A stretch of DNA of 64,000 bases from Rhodobacteraceae bacterium IMCC1909. GTDB lineage: Bacteria; Pseudomonadota; Alphaproteobacteria; Rhodobacterales; Rhodobacteraceae. The DNA is taken from positions 1,709,825-1,773,824 of the forward strand of contig JAPDHM010000001.1 in the NCBI GenBank assembly GCA_030704425.1. The letters run 5' to 3'. Positions within the stretch are counted from its first letter, which is position 1; each line of letters starts with the position of its first letter. The notes under the pieces were generated by a model. That model saw only the letters and a list, made by a program, of their open reading frames with translations, was not told the origin of the DNA and searched no databases. Shown piece by piece: positions 8,882-17,619 of this stretch. A program made the translations under genes and the position numbers.

Positions 8882-10027
8882 ATGGAAAACCCAGACGATC
8901 TTGCCGCTGGCATTGAAACCACACCGCAATTCAAAAGATTTTCGCAACGCAATGATGTGTTCTCCCGCGCATTTTGGGACGATACCGTCCGCAGTGCGGC
9001 GTCACAGGCCTTTTTTGCGAGCTATCGCATGGAAGCCATCCCCCGCCGGGGCGACGGATTCACGCAAAAAGATTTTGCCCTGCGCAATGCCAGTTGGTTG
9101 ATTTCGGACATTATGACAGATCGTTTTGCCACCGACGGCAGGCGCGAAGGCTTCCAAGCTCCCATCAGCAATGACACGCCCGTGGCTGGAGAAAAAGTAC
9201 ATTTTGAAACCCCAAGCGCCGCCAGCGCCAATGTCAAAAAAGCGGCAGTTTTCTTTGGTGCAGATCTCTGCGGCGTGACCAACCTGGATCCCCGCTGGCT
9301 TTATGCGGATCGGGTCGATGTGCGCGACATGTCCACAGCGCCCCTTGACCTGCCAGAGGGGCTGACGCATGTGGTGGTGCTTGGCCACGAGATGGATCCC
9401 GAATTGGTCCGCAGTTACCCCTCCGCCCTTGGCGGTGCGGCTACGGGGCGCGAATACAGCCATGAGGCCGCCATTGTCATGCAGCTGGCGGCCTATATTC
9501 GCAATCTTGGCTATCAGGCCGTGGCCTCCATGAACGACACCGGCCTGGTCATCCCCATGGCTGTGCAAGCAGGCTTGGGCGAATACGCCAGAAATCAATT
9601 GGTTATCACGCCGCAGTTCGGGCCGAGGCTGCGGTTTTCAAAAATTTTTACCGATATGCCGCTGGCAACGAACCGGCCGAAACGACCGGGGGTCGCGAAA
9701 TTTTGCGATATCTGCACCAAATGTGCCGACGCCTGCCCAGTCAAAGCACTCCCGCTGGGCCCACCTAAATTTGGTGGCGGCCCGTCTGCCATTCAAGGTG
9801 TCAAAAAATGGACCTCTGATGCGGAGAAATGCTTTTCGTTTTGGATCAAACTCAGCAGTGATTGTGCGATTTGTATGCGCGTTTGCCCCTTCAACCGCGA
9901 CTTCAGGAGCTGGCCGCAGAGGCTTTGGCTCAAATTGGCACTCTCACCGGCTAGAGGTCTGGCACTCTGGCTGGACCGCTGGCGCCAGGGACGGTTGAAA
10001 CCCGCGCATTGGTGGTCACGACCGTGA
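8882..10027 (+). CDS. Reductive-dehalogenase-like iron-sulfur protein
   Basis: About 381 residues. The middle region (HVVVLGHEMD, YSHEAAIVMQLAAYIRNLGYQ, AGLGEYARNQLVITP, GPRLRFSKIFTDMPL) matches what is known of the cobalamin-binding reductive dehalogenase/QueG-like fold. Two 4Fe-4S clusters follow: CDICTKCADACP and CAICMRVCPF. No Tat signal and no fused flavin reductase domain are seen, unlike respiratory RdhA or BhbA-type enzymes, so electrons must come from another protein. Start is uncertain (ATG at 8789, 8825 or 8882); 8882 fits the family N-terminus best, but no clear ribosome site is visible. Dehalogenation is inferred, not shown. Confidence 0.75.
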   Translation: MENPDDLAAGIETTPQFKRFSQRNDVFSRAFWDDTVRSAASQAFFASYRMEAIPRRGDGFTQKDFALRNASWLISDIMTDRFATDGRREGFQAPISNDTPVAGEKVHFETPSAASANVKKAAVFFGADLCGVTNLDPRWLYADRVDVRDMSTAPLDLPEGLTHVVVLGHEMDPELVRSYPSALGGAATGREYSHEAAIVMQLAAYIRNLGYQAVASMNDTGLVIPMAVQAGLGEYARNQLVITPQFGPRLRFSKIFTDMPLATNRPKRPGVAKFCDICTKCADACPVKALPLGPPKFGGGPSAIQGVKKWTSDAEKCFSFWIKLSSDCAICMRVCPFNRDFRSWPQRLWLKLALSPARGLALWLDRWRQGRLKPAHWWSRP

Positions 10028-10083
10028 TATTGATCTCGCATCGCTGTGGCTTATCTCTCAACTAAGCTAAAAAGGATAAGCCC

Positions 10084-10995
10084 ATGTCACTACGCCCTAC
10101 ACTTGAAACACGGCAAGCAAACCCAACCTTGGAAGGGGCCGGCGTCAAACTGCACCGCGCTTTTGGATTTCAAGATCCCTCGGAAATGGATCCGTTTTTA
10201 CTCTTTGACGATTTTCGCAATGAATTGACGGAAGATTTTGAAAAGGGCTTTCCGTGGCATCCGCACCGCGGCATTGAAACCATCACCTATGTGCTCTCGG
10301 GCAGTGTGGAACACGGCGATAGTCTTGGAAATAAAGGCACACTCGGAGCAGGCGATGTGCAATGGATGACTGCGGGCCGGGGGATCATGCATCAAGAAAT
10401 GCCCCAGGGCAATCGCAACGGACAGATGCATGGCTTCCAACTTTGGGGAAATTTACCCGGCAGTTTGAAGATGACGGACCCACGATATCAAGATGTGGCC
10501 GGCAAGGAAATTCCCGAGGTCATTGACGATGACGGCACGCGCATAAAGGTGATTGTCGGTGAATATTGGGGTAAAAAAGGTCCGGTCGACGGGATAGCCG
10601 CCGATCCACAATATCTCGACATATATGTGCCACCAGGGGTTCAAAAGACCTTTAAAATAGATACGTATCGTCGGGCCTTCGCCTATGTCTTCGAGGGTGC
10701 CGCGGCCTTTGTGGACGCGGCGAAACCCACAGGCGTGCTGCTAGAAAAAGAAGTGGCCGGCCAAGAGGTGAACATCCGTGATCTTTCGGGCAATCGCACA
10801 TTGATCCGCTTTGGCAATGGCGATGAAGTCAGCCTACAAGCCGGCGCAAAGGGTGTGCGGTTTTTGCTAATCTCCGGTGCTCCGATTGATGAACCCGTCG
10901 CCTGGCACGGTCCAATCGTCATGAACACCCGCGAAGAGCTGATGCAAGCCTTCAGTGAATTGCGCAACGGCACCTTTATCAAGCCAGCGCATTAA
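10084..10995 (+). CDS. Pirin family protein
   Basis: Bicupin of 303 residues. Pirins bind one metal and some act as quercetinase-like dioxygenases or redox-sensing regulators. The first cupin carries the metal-binding pattern PWHPHRGIETITYVLSG near residues 56-72 and later GIMHQEMPQ; the second cupin is at about 170-290. Length is typical. AAAAGGATAAGCCC precedes the ATG. Its 3' end overlaps the convergent TetR gene by 17 bases. A close paralogue with more AT-rich codons is at 55399-56313. Confidence 0.9.
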   Translation: MSLRPTLETRQANPTLEGAGVKLHRAFGFQDPSEMDPFLLFDDFRNELTEDFEKGFPWHPHRGIETITYVLSGSVEHGDSLGNKGTLGAGDVQWMTAGRGIMHQEMPQGNRNGQMHGFQLWGNLPGSLKMTDPRYQDVAGKEIPEVIDDDGTRIKVIVGEYWGKKGPVDGIAADPQYLDIYVPPGVQKTFKIDTYRRAFAYVFEGAAAFVDAAKPTGVLLEKEVAGQEVNIRDLSGNRTLIRFGNGDEVSLQAGAKGVRFLLISGAPIDEPVAWHGPIVMNTREELMQAFSELRNGTFIKPAH

Positions 10996-11578
10996 CCCCC
11001 AAAGTTTGGCGCGCCAAAGCACAATATTGGCGCGTCAACTCTTCGCTGGACAATCGACCATCTTCGCGAAACCAATTCACCACCCCGGTAAGCGTGGCGA
11101 GCAAAGCAAAACTGGTGATTTTGGCGTCGGGGACCTGAAAGTCTCCCGACCGGACGCCCTTTAGAATCATATCATAAACAATCTTTTCATAGCGGCTGCG
11201 CTTTTCTTCAATCGCCTTGAAGTTCTCCTCGGTGAGATTGCGCAGCTCCATGTAGGAGATGAAAACCAATTGCGGGCGCTGGATGTGAAAATCCAGATGG
11301 AAAGCCACAAAATGATCGAGAGCCGCAACCGGATTGCTCGGCACTTGTTCTTCGCCCCAGCGGGTCAAAAGATCAGCCATATTACCGTGCAAAAGATCAA
11401 ATAAAAGCGCTTGTTTATCGGGGGTGTAATTATAAATGGCGCCCGCCTGCACCCCCACCCGCGCCGCAATCTGGCGCATGGTCACAGCTGCAAAGCCATA
11501 GCGGGCGAAAAGCTCAAGCGCGGATTGCTTGATTTTTGGGCCAGTAATTTCCGAATGTGAACCAGTTTTGCGCGCCAT
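10979..11578 (-). CDS. TetR/AcrR-family transcriptional regulator
   Basis: 199 residues. N-terminal helix-turn-helix with AARVGVQAGAIYNYTPDKQALL (about residues 40-62), then an all-helical ligand domain ending in a region typical of fatty-acid/acyl-CoA-linked TetR proteins (TLTGVVNWFREDGRLS). It faces away from the next genes and converges with pirin. The regulated genes are not obvious; autoregulation from the 11579-11657 gap is possible. Confidence 0.85.
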   Translation of the reverse strand: MARKTGSHSEITGPKIKQSALELFARYGFAAVTMRQIAARVGVQAGAIYNYTPDKQALLFDLLHGNMADLLTRWGEEQVPSNPVAALDHFVAFHLDFHIQRPQLVFISYMELRNLTEENFKAIEEKRSRYEKIVYDMILKGVRSGDFQVPDAKITSFALLATLTGVVNWFREDGRLSSEELTRQYCALARQTLGVNALA

Positions 11579-11657
11579 GTGGAGATATTAACTGAACCAG
11601 CGTTCAGATCAATGATCATTGCTTGCTGCAGATCACTTTGCGCGCTACGTCATTCAC

Positions 11658-11912
11658 ATGACAGGACGCGATTCCATATCTCATCTCTGCCTCGCAGCTC
11701 TGCTCGCCGGTTGCGCTTCTGTTCCTCAGTTCGATGACGCTCAACCGACCGCACAACAGGCCAGTGCCTACCCCGCGTTTCTCTCAGCCAGCGATTTACG
11801 CGCCGCTGTTGGCACAGATCTGAAGTCCCAGCCCGCCGAAGAGCTTTCCGGCCAGGCGCAATTGGACCAAAGGGCAAAGGTGCTGCGCAGACGGGATCTG
11901 ACAGGCGAGTGA
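11658..11912 (+). CDS. Small lipoprotein
   Basis: 84 residues with a lipoprotein signal peptide: short basic start, hydrophobic SHLCLAALLAG and lipobox LLAG-C near residue 19. It is predicted to be acylated and anchored in the envelope. The mature part is polar, with no domain I recognise. ATG at 11658 is chosen to give a normal-length signal; an upstream start at 11619 would make it too long. Confidence 0.65.
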   Translation: MTGRDSISHLCLAALLAGCASVPQFDDAQPTAQQASAYPAFLSASDLRAAVGTDLKSQPAEELSGQAQLDQRAKVLRRRDLTGE

Positions 11913-12032
11913 GCCCAAGCCGACCCGAAAATATCTGTTAAATTTAACTGAGTTCCACTCGCGCGCCCGTTGCGGTTTTGGGGTTTTACGACTAGAAACG
12001 GACGAAAATTTCGTGATCGGAAGGAAGTAACC

Positions 12033-13322
12033 ATGACCGCGGCTCCTCTTAGACTTGGTATTGCAGGGCTCGGCACTGTTGGCGTCGGCGTTTTGAAAAT
12101 GATCCAAAAAAATGCAGCATTGATCACGCAGCGCACAGGTCGCGCCGTCACAGTGTCTGCCGTCTGCGCCCAATCTCGTGGTAAGGACCGCGGAGTCGAT
12201 CTGTCAGGCTATGCTTGGGAAGATGATCCGGTCGTCTTGGCCAAACGGGATGATGTGGATGTCTTTGTCGAATTGATCGGCGGCAGCACAGGCCCCGCCA
12301 AACAGGCCACACAGGCCGCCATTGCTGCTGGCAAAGATGTGATCACGGCCAACAAAGCCATGTTGGCAGAACATGGGCATTCACTGGCCCTCTGTGCAGA
12401 AGCTGCCGGGCGTGTGATCCGCTATGAAGCCGCCGTTGCTGGCGGTATTCCCGTGGTGAAAGCACTGACCGAGGGCCTGGCGGGTAATGAAATTCAACGC
12501 GTTCTGGGGGTCATGAACGGCAGCTGTAACTATATGCTCACGCGTATGGAAGATGCCAGTCTGACCTATGAGGAGGTCTTTGCCGAGGCCGATGGCCTAG
12601 GATATCTCGAAGCAGATCCAAACCTTGATGTGGGCGGCATTGATGCGGCACATAAATTGGCAATTCTTGCCTCCATTGCCTTTGGCACAGAGGTAGATTT
12701 TGCATCTGTTGTGATCGAAGGTATTGGAGCCATCACCATTGAGGATATTCATGCCGCTGCCGATATGGGGTATCGCGTCAAACTTTTGGGTGTCGCGCAA
12801 CAGACCGGCCGCGGACTTGAGCAACGCATGACGCCCTGTTTGGTTCCGGCCAATTCGCCCTTAGGCCAACTCCAAGGGGGAACCAATATGGTGATCCTAG
12901 AGGGTGGCGATGTGGGGCAAATCGTGCTGCGCGGTGCAGGCGCTGGCGAGGGGCCAACGGCCTCTGCCGTCATGTCAGATGTGTTGGATCTTGCGCGCGG
13001 TCTGCGGCTCAATACCTTTGGGCAAGCGGCGATAGGATTGGTGAAATCTCAACCGGCCATGACGGCAACAACCGCGCCATTTTATTTGCGCCTGCAATTG
13101 CTCGACAAGCCCGGTGCCTTGGCCAAAGTGGCCGCTGTTATGGGCGAAGCGGGAGTCTCCATCGATCGGATGCGCCAATATGGCCATGATGCCGAGCAAG
13201 CCCCTGTGCTCATCGTCACCCATAAGACAACCCGCGCAGCGATTGATCAGATTTTAGAAGATTTTACCAAGACGCAGGTTGTTGAGGGCCAGCCCGTTGC
13301 TCTGCGCATTGAAGCGGTGTGA
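12033..13322 (+). CDS. hom: Homoserine dehydrogenase
   Basis: Reduces aspartate semialdehyde to homoserine in the threonine/methionine branch. 429 residues: NAD(P) Rossmann motif GIAGLGTVGVGVLKM at the N-terminus, catalytic region with VAGGIPVVKALTEGLAGNEI and GYLEADPNLDVGGIDAAHK (about residues 150-220), and a C-terminal ACT regulatory domain (LQLLDKPGALAKVAAVMGE, about 350-429) expected to respond to threonine. ATG at 12033 is preceded by GGAAGGAAG. glpX and recJ follow in the same direction. Confidence 0.95.
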   Translation: MTAAPLRLGIAGLGTVGVGVLKMIQKNAALITQRTGRAVTVSAVCAQSRGKDRGVDLSGYAWEDDPVVLAKRDDVDVFVELIGGSTGPAKQATQAAIAAGKDVITANKAMLAEHGHSLALCAEAAGRVIRYEAAVAGGIPVVKALTEGLAGNEIQRVLGVMNGSCNYMLTRMEDASLTYEEVFAEADGLGYLEADPNLDVGGIDAAHKLAILASIAFGTEVDFASVVIEGIGAITIEDIHAAADMGYRVKLLGVAQQTGRGLEQRMTPCLVPANSPLGQLQGGTNMVILEGGDVGQIVLRGAGAGEGPTASAVMSDVLDLARGLRLNTFGQAAIGLVKSQPAMTATTAPFYLRLQLLDKPGALAKVAAVMGEAGVSIDRMRQYGHDAEQAPVLIVTHKTTRAAIDQILEDFTKTQVVEGQPVALRIEAV

Positions 13323-13454
13323 CGGGGCCTGCCCAAGCTCGAACACGGGCTTTGAGCGCCAATTGCTCAGAACTGTAGAACTGTTAGCGCGCACAGTCTT
13401 GCCACGACCGGCACCGCTGCGCTAGGGCAAGCAAAATGTATAAAGGAAAATCAT

Positions 13455-14420
13455 ATGTCTGATGACACAGAATTTCGCGATCGCGCTCTTTCTTTAGGAC
13501 TGGCCCGTGTCGCCGAACAAGCCGCGCTGGCCTCTGCCAAACTAATTGGTCGCGGCGATGAAAAGGCTGCAGATCAGGCCGCTGTCAACGCCATGCGCAC
13601 ACAGTTGAATCTTTTGGATATCGCAGGTGTGGTTGTCATTGGCGAGGGTGAGCGCGATGAGGCGCCGATGCTCTATATTGGTGAGGAAGTCGGCTCGGGC
13701 AACGGGCCCGCTGTTGATATCGCGCTTGATCCTCTCGAAGGAACGACATTGACAGCGAAAGACATGCCCAATGCTTTAACGGTGATCGCCATGGGGCCAC
13801 GCGGCTCCATGCTGCATGCTCCCGACGTTTATATGGAAAAACTCGCGGTGGGGCCAGGCTTACCGGAGAATGTGGTTTCCTTGACCATGGAGCCAGCAAC
13901 AAGGGTTATGGGGCTGGCGGCTGCAAAAAAATGCATGCCGGAAAATATCACTGTCTGCGTCCTTGAGCGTCCACGCCATGAGGCGATGATTGCCCAGTTG
14001 CGCACCACGGGCTGCGCCATTCGCCTCATCACCGACGGCGATGTTGCTGGCGTTATTCACTGCGCGGAATCAGATAAGACCGGCATTGATATGTATATGG
14101 GGCTGGGTGGCGCTCCCGAGGGGGTTTTGGCCGCCGCCGCCTTGAAATGTATGGGCGGGCAAATGTGGGGGAGGTTGACATTCCGCAATGATGATGAGCG
14201 CGGCCGGGCGGCCAAGGCCGGAATAACCGATCTGGACCGGATTTACAGCCGCGATGAAATGGTTATGCAGGATGTCATTTTCGCCGCCACAGGTGTTACG
14301 GATGGCTCCATCCTTGCAGGCATCAAGCGCGAACCGGGATTTTTGACCACGGAAACCATTTTGATGCGGTCCAAAACCGGCTCAGTGCGGCGCATGACCT
14401 ACCGCGCGCCGTCACATTAG
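13455..14420 (+). CDS. glpX: Fructose-1,6-bisphosphatase class II
   Basis: Gluconeogenic/Calvin-cycle phosphatase, lithium-sensitive fold. 321 residues with GEGERDEAPMLYIGEEVG (metal and substrate site, about residues 62-79), DIALDPLEGTTLTAKD (about 89-104) and EGVLAAAALKCMGGQMWGR (about 217-235). AAAGGAAAA precedes the ATG. The recJ start lies 1 base after the stop, so they share a transcript. Confidence 0.95.
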   Translation: MSDDTEFRDRALSLGLARVAEQAALASAKLIGRGDEKAADQAAVNAMRTQLNLLDIAGVVVIGEGERDEAPMLYIGEEVGSGNGPAVDIALDPLEGTTLTAKDMPNALTVIAMGPRGSMLHAPDVYMEKLAVGPGLPENVVSLTMEPATRVMGLAAAKKCMPENITVCVLERPRHEAMIAQLRTTGCAIRLITDGDVAGVIHCAESDKTGIDMYMGLGGAPEGVLAAAALKCMGGQMWGRLTFRNDDERGRAAKAGITDLDRIYSRDEMVMQDVIFAATGVTDGSILAGIKREPGFLTTETILMRSKTGSVRRMTYRAPSH

Positions 14421-14421
14421 A

Positions 14422-16158
14422 ATGTATCTGGGCGTCGAACAGTCAATCTCAAATCGCCGGTGGCTCGGGCCAGCTCTCACGATTGAACGAGATGCTTTGA
14501 CGCTCCATCAACAGAGCGATTTGCCACTGCCTCTGTGCTATGTGATGGCCCGTTTGGGGGTTGCTCCGACCGAGGTCGCCGATTTCCTCAACCCGACCCT
14601 CCGCGTCAGTATGAGCGATCCGCTCTCTCTCAAAGATTGCGCCACAGCCGCAGAGATTCTGCTCACAGCCATTCAAAATCAACAGAAAATTGCTATTTTT
14701 GCCGATTATGACGTAGATGGCGGCACGTCTGCGGCCTTGTTGATTGATTTTCTCCAGCAATTTGCCATTCAACCCACCCTCTATGTGCCGGATCGGATCA
14801 CCGAGGGTTATGGGCCCAATCCCAAAGCGATGGCAGCTTTGGCAGAGAGCCATGATCTGATCATCTGCGTTGACTGCGGCACCCTAGCCTATGAGGCACT
14901 TGAAGCGGCGCGGGCCGCAGATGTGGTGGTTTTGGATCACCATTTGGGCGCAGAGACCCTGCCCGAGGCGCGGGCCGTGGTGAATCCCAACCGGCAGGAT
15001 GAGACGGGCGATTTGGCCCATCTTTGCGCGGCGGCCGTGGTCTTTATGGTTCTGACCCAAGTGGCCCGGATGATGCGGACAAATGGTCAAACCCCGCCCA
15101 ATTTGATCAATTCGCTCGACCTTGTAGCCTTGGCGACAGTGGCCGATGTCGCGCCCTTAGTCGGGGTAAACCGGGCCTTTGTGCGGCAGGGCTTGAAAGT
15201 AATGGGCCAGCGCAAACGCGTGGGACTAAACGCCCTGTCGGATGCAGCAGGTCTGAATGCTGCGCCAAGCGCCTATCATCTTGGCTATGTCTTGGGACCG
15301 CGAATCAATGCCGGTGGGCGAATTGGCAAAGCGGATTTGGGGGCTCGGCTTTTGGCTTGCAGCAACCCGCATGAGGCGGCTGTCATGGCGGAAAAATTGG
15401 AAGAGCTGAACACCGAACGGCGCAGCGTTGAGGCCATGGTGAGACTGGCAGCGCTGGAGCAGGCAGAAGCGCGCGGACTGGATTTACCGCTAGCTTGGGC
15501 CGCAGAAGAGGGCTGGCACCCTGGCGTGGTCGGTATTGTTGCCGCGCGGCTGAAAGAAAAAACCAACCGCCCCGCCGTGGTCATTGGCTTTGATGGCGAT
15601 AGTGGCAAAGGCAGCGGCCGCTCTGTCAGCGGGATTGATCTGGGTGCCGCGATCCATAAATTGGCGCGCGAAGGGTTAATCACGTCGGGAGGCGGTCACA
15701 AAATGGCGGCGGGCCTATCGCTCACCCGTGCGCAACTCGAACCAGCCATGGAGCGATTGCGGCAATTGCTCGATGCCCAAGGCGCTGGCGCACTGGGTCC
15801 GGCAGATCTCAAAATTGACAGCACATTGATGCCAGGCGGCGCCACAGTTGAGTTGATTGAGCAACTTGAGCAAGCCGGCCCCTTCGGCGCGGGCGCCTCT
15901 GCGCCGCGATTTGCTTTTCCCGATTGCACCATCGCCTTTGCAAAGCCGGTGGGAGAGTCACATCTGAAAATCACCCTCAGCGATGGGTTCGGGACAAGAT
16001 TAGACGCAATTTGCTTTGGCGCATTTGATGGCCCTCTCGGCCTCGCGCTCACCGCTGCCAAGGGTGGAAAAATGCACATCGCTGGGCGTTTGGAAATCAA
16101 CACTTGGGGGGGGCGCTCACGTCCGCAACTGCGCATCGAGGACGCCAGCCCCGCCTAA
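14422..16158 (+). CDS. recJ: Single-stranded-DNA-specific exonuclease RecJ
   Basis: 5'-3' ssDNA exonuclease of recombination and mismatch repair. 578 residues: DHH domain with IFADYDVDGGTSAALL, CVDCGT and VVLDHHLGAE (about residues 90-175), DHHA1 domain with GGGHKMAAGLSL near 430, and a C-terminal OB-like segment. The start directly follows the glpX stop (TAGAATG), giving translational coupling. The hom-glpX-recJ order is common in Rhodobacterales (from general knowledge). Confidence 0.95.
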   Translation: MYLGVEQSISNRRWLGPALTIERDALTLHQQSDLPLPLCYVMARLGVAPTEVADFLNPTLRVSMSDPLSLKDCATAAEILLTAIQNQQKIAIFADYDVDGGTSAALLIDFLQQFAIQPTLYVPDRITEGYGPNPKAMAALAESHDLIICVDCGTLAYEALEAARAADVVVLDHHLGAETLPEARAVVNPNRQDETGDLAHLCAAAVVFMVLTQVARMMRTNGQTPPNLINSLDLVALATVADVAPLVGVNRAFVRQGLKVMGQRKRVGLNALSDAAGLNAAPSAYHLGYVLGPRINAGGRIGKADLGARLLACSNPHEAAVMAEKLEELNTERRSVEAMVRLAALEQAEARGLDLPLAWAAEEGWHPGVVGIVAARLKEKTNRPAVVIGFDGDSGKGSGRSVSGIDLGAAIHKLAREGLITSGGGHKMAAGLSLTRAQLEPAMERLRQLLDAQGAGALGPADLKIDSTLMPGGATVELIEQLEQAGPFGAGASAPRFAFPDCTIAFAKPVGESHLKITLSDGFGTRLDAICFGAFDGPLGLALTAAKGGKMHIAGRLEINTWGGRSRPQLRIEDASPA

Positions 16159-16256
16159 CACCCTGCCAAAACTGGGAACGTAAAAACATCGATAAAAAAT
16201 AAAGAATCGACTTGCCACCCGCTGCAGCTTTCCATAAATACCGCCTTATCAGCAGT

Positions 16257-16331
16257 GTCCCGTTCGTCTATCGGTTAGGACGTCAGGTTTTCAACCTGAA
16301 AAGAGGGGTTCGATTCCCCTACGGGATGCCA
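16257..16331 (+). tRNA. tRNA-Glu (TTC)
   Basis: Cloverleaf can be drawn: acceptor GTCCCGT with ACGGGAT (one G-U pair), D arm TCTATCGGTTAGGA, anticodon stem TCAGG/CCTGA with loop TTTTCAA giving anticodon TTC, T arm GAGGGGTTCGATTCCCCT, and encoded CCA end (16329-16331). Confidence 0.96.
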
Positions 16332-16490
16332 TTGGCTTTCTGTACAGTGCGACCCAAATGAAAACCCCAAGCTTGCGGCGGGCAATGTCGCTCGGAAAAT
16401 CCTCCGCAGCCATGCCATTGCCAGAAAAATTCCGAACCTCGCGCCCGGGCATCTCATCCCTTGATCGGGCAAATGCCATATAGAAAATCT
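16332..16490. other. Spacer with no gene seen
   Basis: About 160 bases between tRNA-Glu and the terminator of the sulfonate operon. Minus-strand open frames here overlap the tRNA and have no ribosome site or recognisable protein. Confidence 0.5.
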
Positions 16491-16520
16491 CGTAAAAAGA
16501 CCCGCCAATTGCTTGGCAGG
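16491..16520 (-). terminator. Rho-independent terminator of the hps-com operon
   Basis: On the minus strand CCTGCCAA-GCAA-TTGGCGGG forms an 8-pair hairpin (one T-G pair) with a GNRA loop, followed by TCTTTTTACG. It begins 27 bases past the comE stop. Confidence 0.8.
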
Positions 16521-16546
16521 CCTCAAACCTAATTGTAGTGCCTCAC

Positions 16547-17110
16547 TTAACCGTTGCGGCGTGCAATCTCGGTCATAAAACGGTCTCGGATGACAACCGG
16601 ATCTTTTGTGATAACCGGCACTTTGATATTGCCGCTTTCACATTTGGACACGATCACAGTCATTTTCTGCGACTCAATCGCCGCTTTGAGCACCGCGCCA
16701 GTTTCTTCAGCCTGGCATTCGACCACCGTTTCACAGCCACAGGCCTTCGCCACAGCCGCCAGAGAGGTTTTCCCACCCGCGTAGGTGGGCTGATCACCCG
16801 TGGAGCCGTAGCTGCCATTGTCGATGATCAAAAGAATGAAATTGTCGGCCACGTTATTTGCAATCGTGGGCAATGTGCCGAAATTGGTCAGAACAGAACC
16901 GTCACCGTCAATGGAGATCACGGTTTTATCTTGCGCCAGCGCAACACCAAGACCGATGGATGATGACAGGCCCATTGTGCCAAGCATATAGAAATTGCTG
17001 GCTTGGTCGTCGATCATATGCAGCTCTTGGCTGGGCAGACCGATGTTACAAACAACCAATTGGTCTCGCAAAATTGGGGCGATGTCGCGGATGATTTCAG
17101 AACGGATCAT
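16547..17110 (-). CDS. comE: Sulfopyruvate decarboxylase beta subunit
   Basis: ThDP-binding half of sulfopyruvate decarboxylase, which converts 3-sulfopyruvate to sulfoacetaldehyde and CO2. 187 residues. The ThDP motif is GDGSVLTNFGTLPTIANN ending in IDNGSYGSTG (about residues 77-110), and MLGTMGLSSSIGLGVAL precedes it. ATG at 17110 lies 1 base after the comD stop. It is the last gene of the operon. The separate alpha and beta genes match ComDE of methanogens and roseobacters. Confidence 0.9.
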   Translation of the reverse strand: MIRSEIIRDIAPILRDQLVVCNIGLPSQELHMIDDQASNFYMLGTMGLSSSIGLGVALAQDKTVISIDGDGSVLTNFGTLPTIANNVADNFILLIIDNGSYGSTGDQPTYAGGKTSLAAVAKACGCETVVECQAEETGAVLKAAIESQKMTVIVSKCESGNIKVPVITKDPVVIRDRFMTEIARRNG

Positions 17111-17111
17111 A

Positions 17112-17609
17112 TTAGTAACCTCCCCAGAATGTCGCATCAGTCAAAATTGCCACGGGTTTGTTGCACATGAAGGTGTATTTCAAAATCGCATCCAGCTCTT
17201 CCTCATCGCCCAGCTTGTGGAAATGATAGGTTGGGATGTTCAATTGGTTGAGCAGAGCTTTGGTGTGCACAGCCATTTCCACCTGACAGGCCACGGGCTC
17301 TTTCAATTCACCCCGATAAGAGATGAGCATTGGCAGAGGCATGCGGTAAAACTGGGTCAGTGTCACCAATGTGTTCACTGTGACACCAATGGCCGTATTT
17401 TGCATGATGATGGCTGGACGTTTGCCCCCCATGAAAGCACCTGCACAAAGGCCCATGCCCTCATCTTCTTTATTCGAAGGAATGTGATAGATGCTGGGTT
17501 CTTTTTCAACCGCATCAATCACACCGCCAAGCTGCTTGCACGGTACGGTCGTGACAAATTCGATGCCATTTGCAACGAAATCAGCCACTATTTTCTCACT
17601 CACGGACAT
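17112..17609 (-). CDS. comD: Sulfopyruvate decarboxylase alpha subunit
   Basis: Pyrimidine-binding half of the ThDP enzyme, 165 residues. The start SEKIVADFVANGIEFVTTVP, the ThDP-activating glutamate region IPSNKEDEGMGLCAGAFMGG (about residues 43-62) and MQNTAIGVTVNTL are as in ComD/phosphonopyruvate decarboxylase alpha parts. AAAGGAGC precedes the ATG. A phosphonopyruvate decarboxylase is the closest alternative, but hpsN upstream argues for sulfopyruvate. Confidence 0.9.
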   Translation of the reverse strand: MSVSEKIVADFVANGIEFVTTVPCKQLGGVIDAVEKEPSIYHIPSNKEDEGMGLCAGAFMGGKRPAIIMQNTAIGVTVNTLVTLTQFYRMPLPMLISYRGELKEPVACQVEMAVHTKALLNQLNIPTYHFHKLGDEEELDAILKYTFMCNKPVAILTDATFWGGY

Positions 17610-17619
17610 GATGCTCCTT

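Noticed and set aside
9002..9598. 198-codon minus-strand frame inside the reductive-dehalogenase-like gene
   Set aside because: Opposite strand of a gene with clear Fe-S motifs; no recognisable protein.
16275..16526. Minus-strand frames over tRNA-Glu
   Set aside because: They overlap the tRNA and the operon terminator; translation is a known type of tRNA-shadow artefact.
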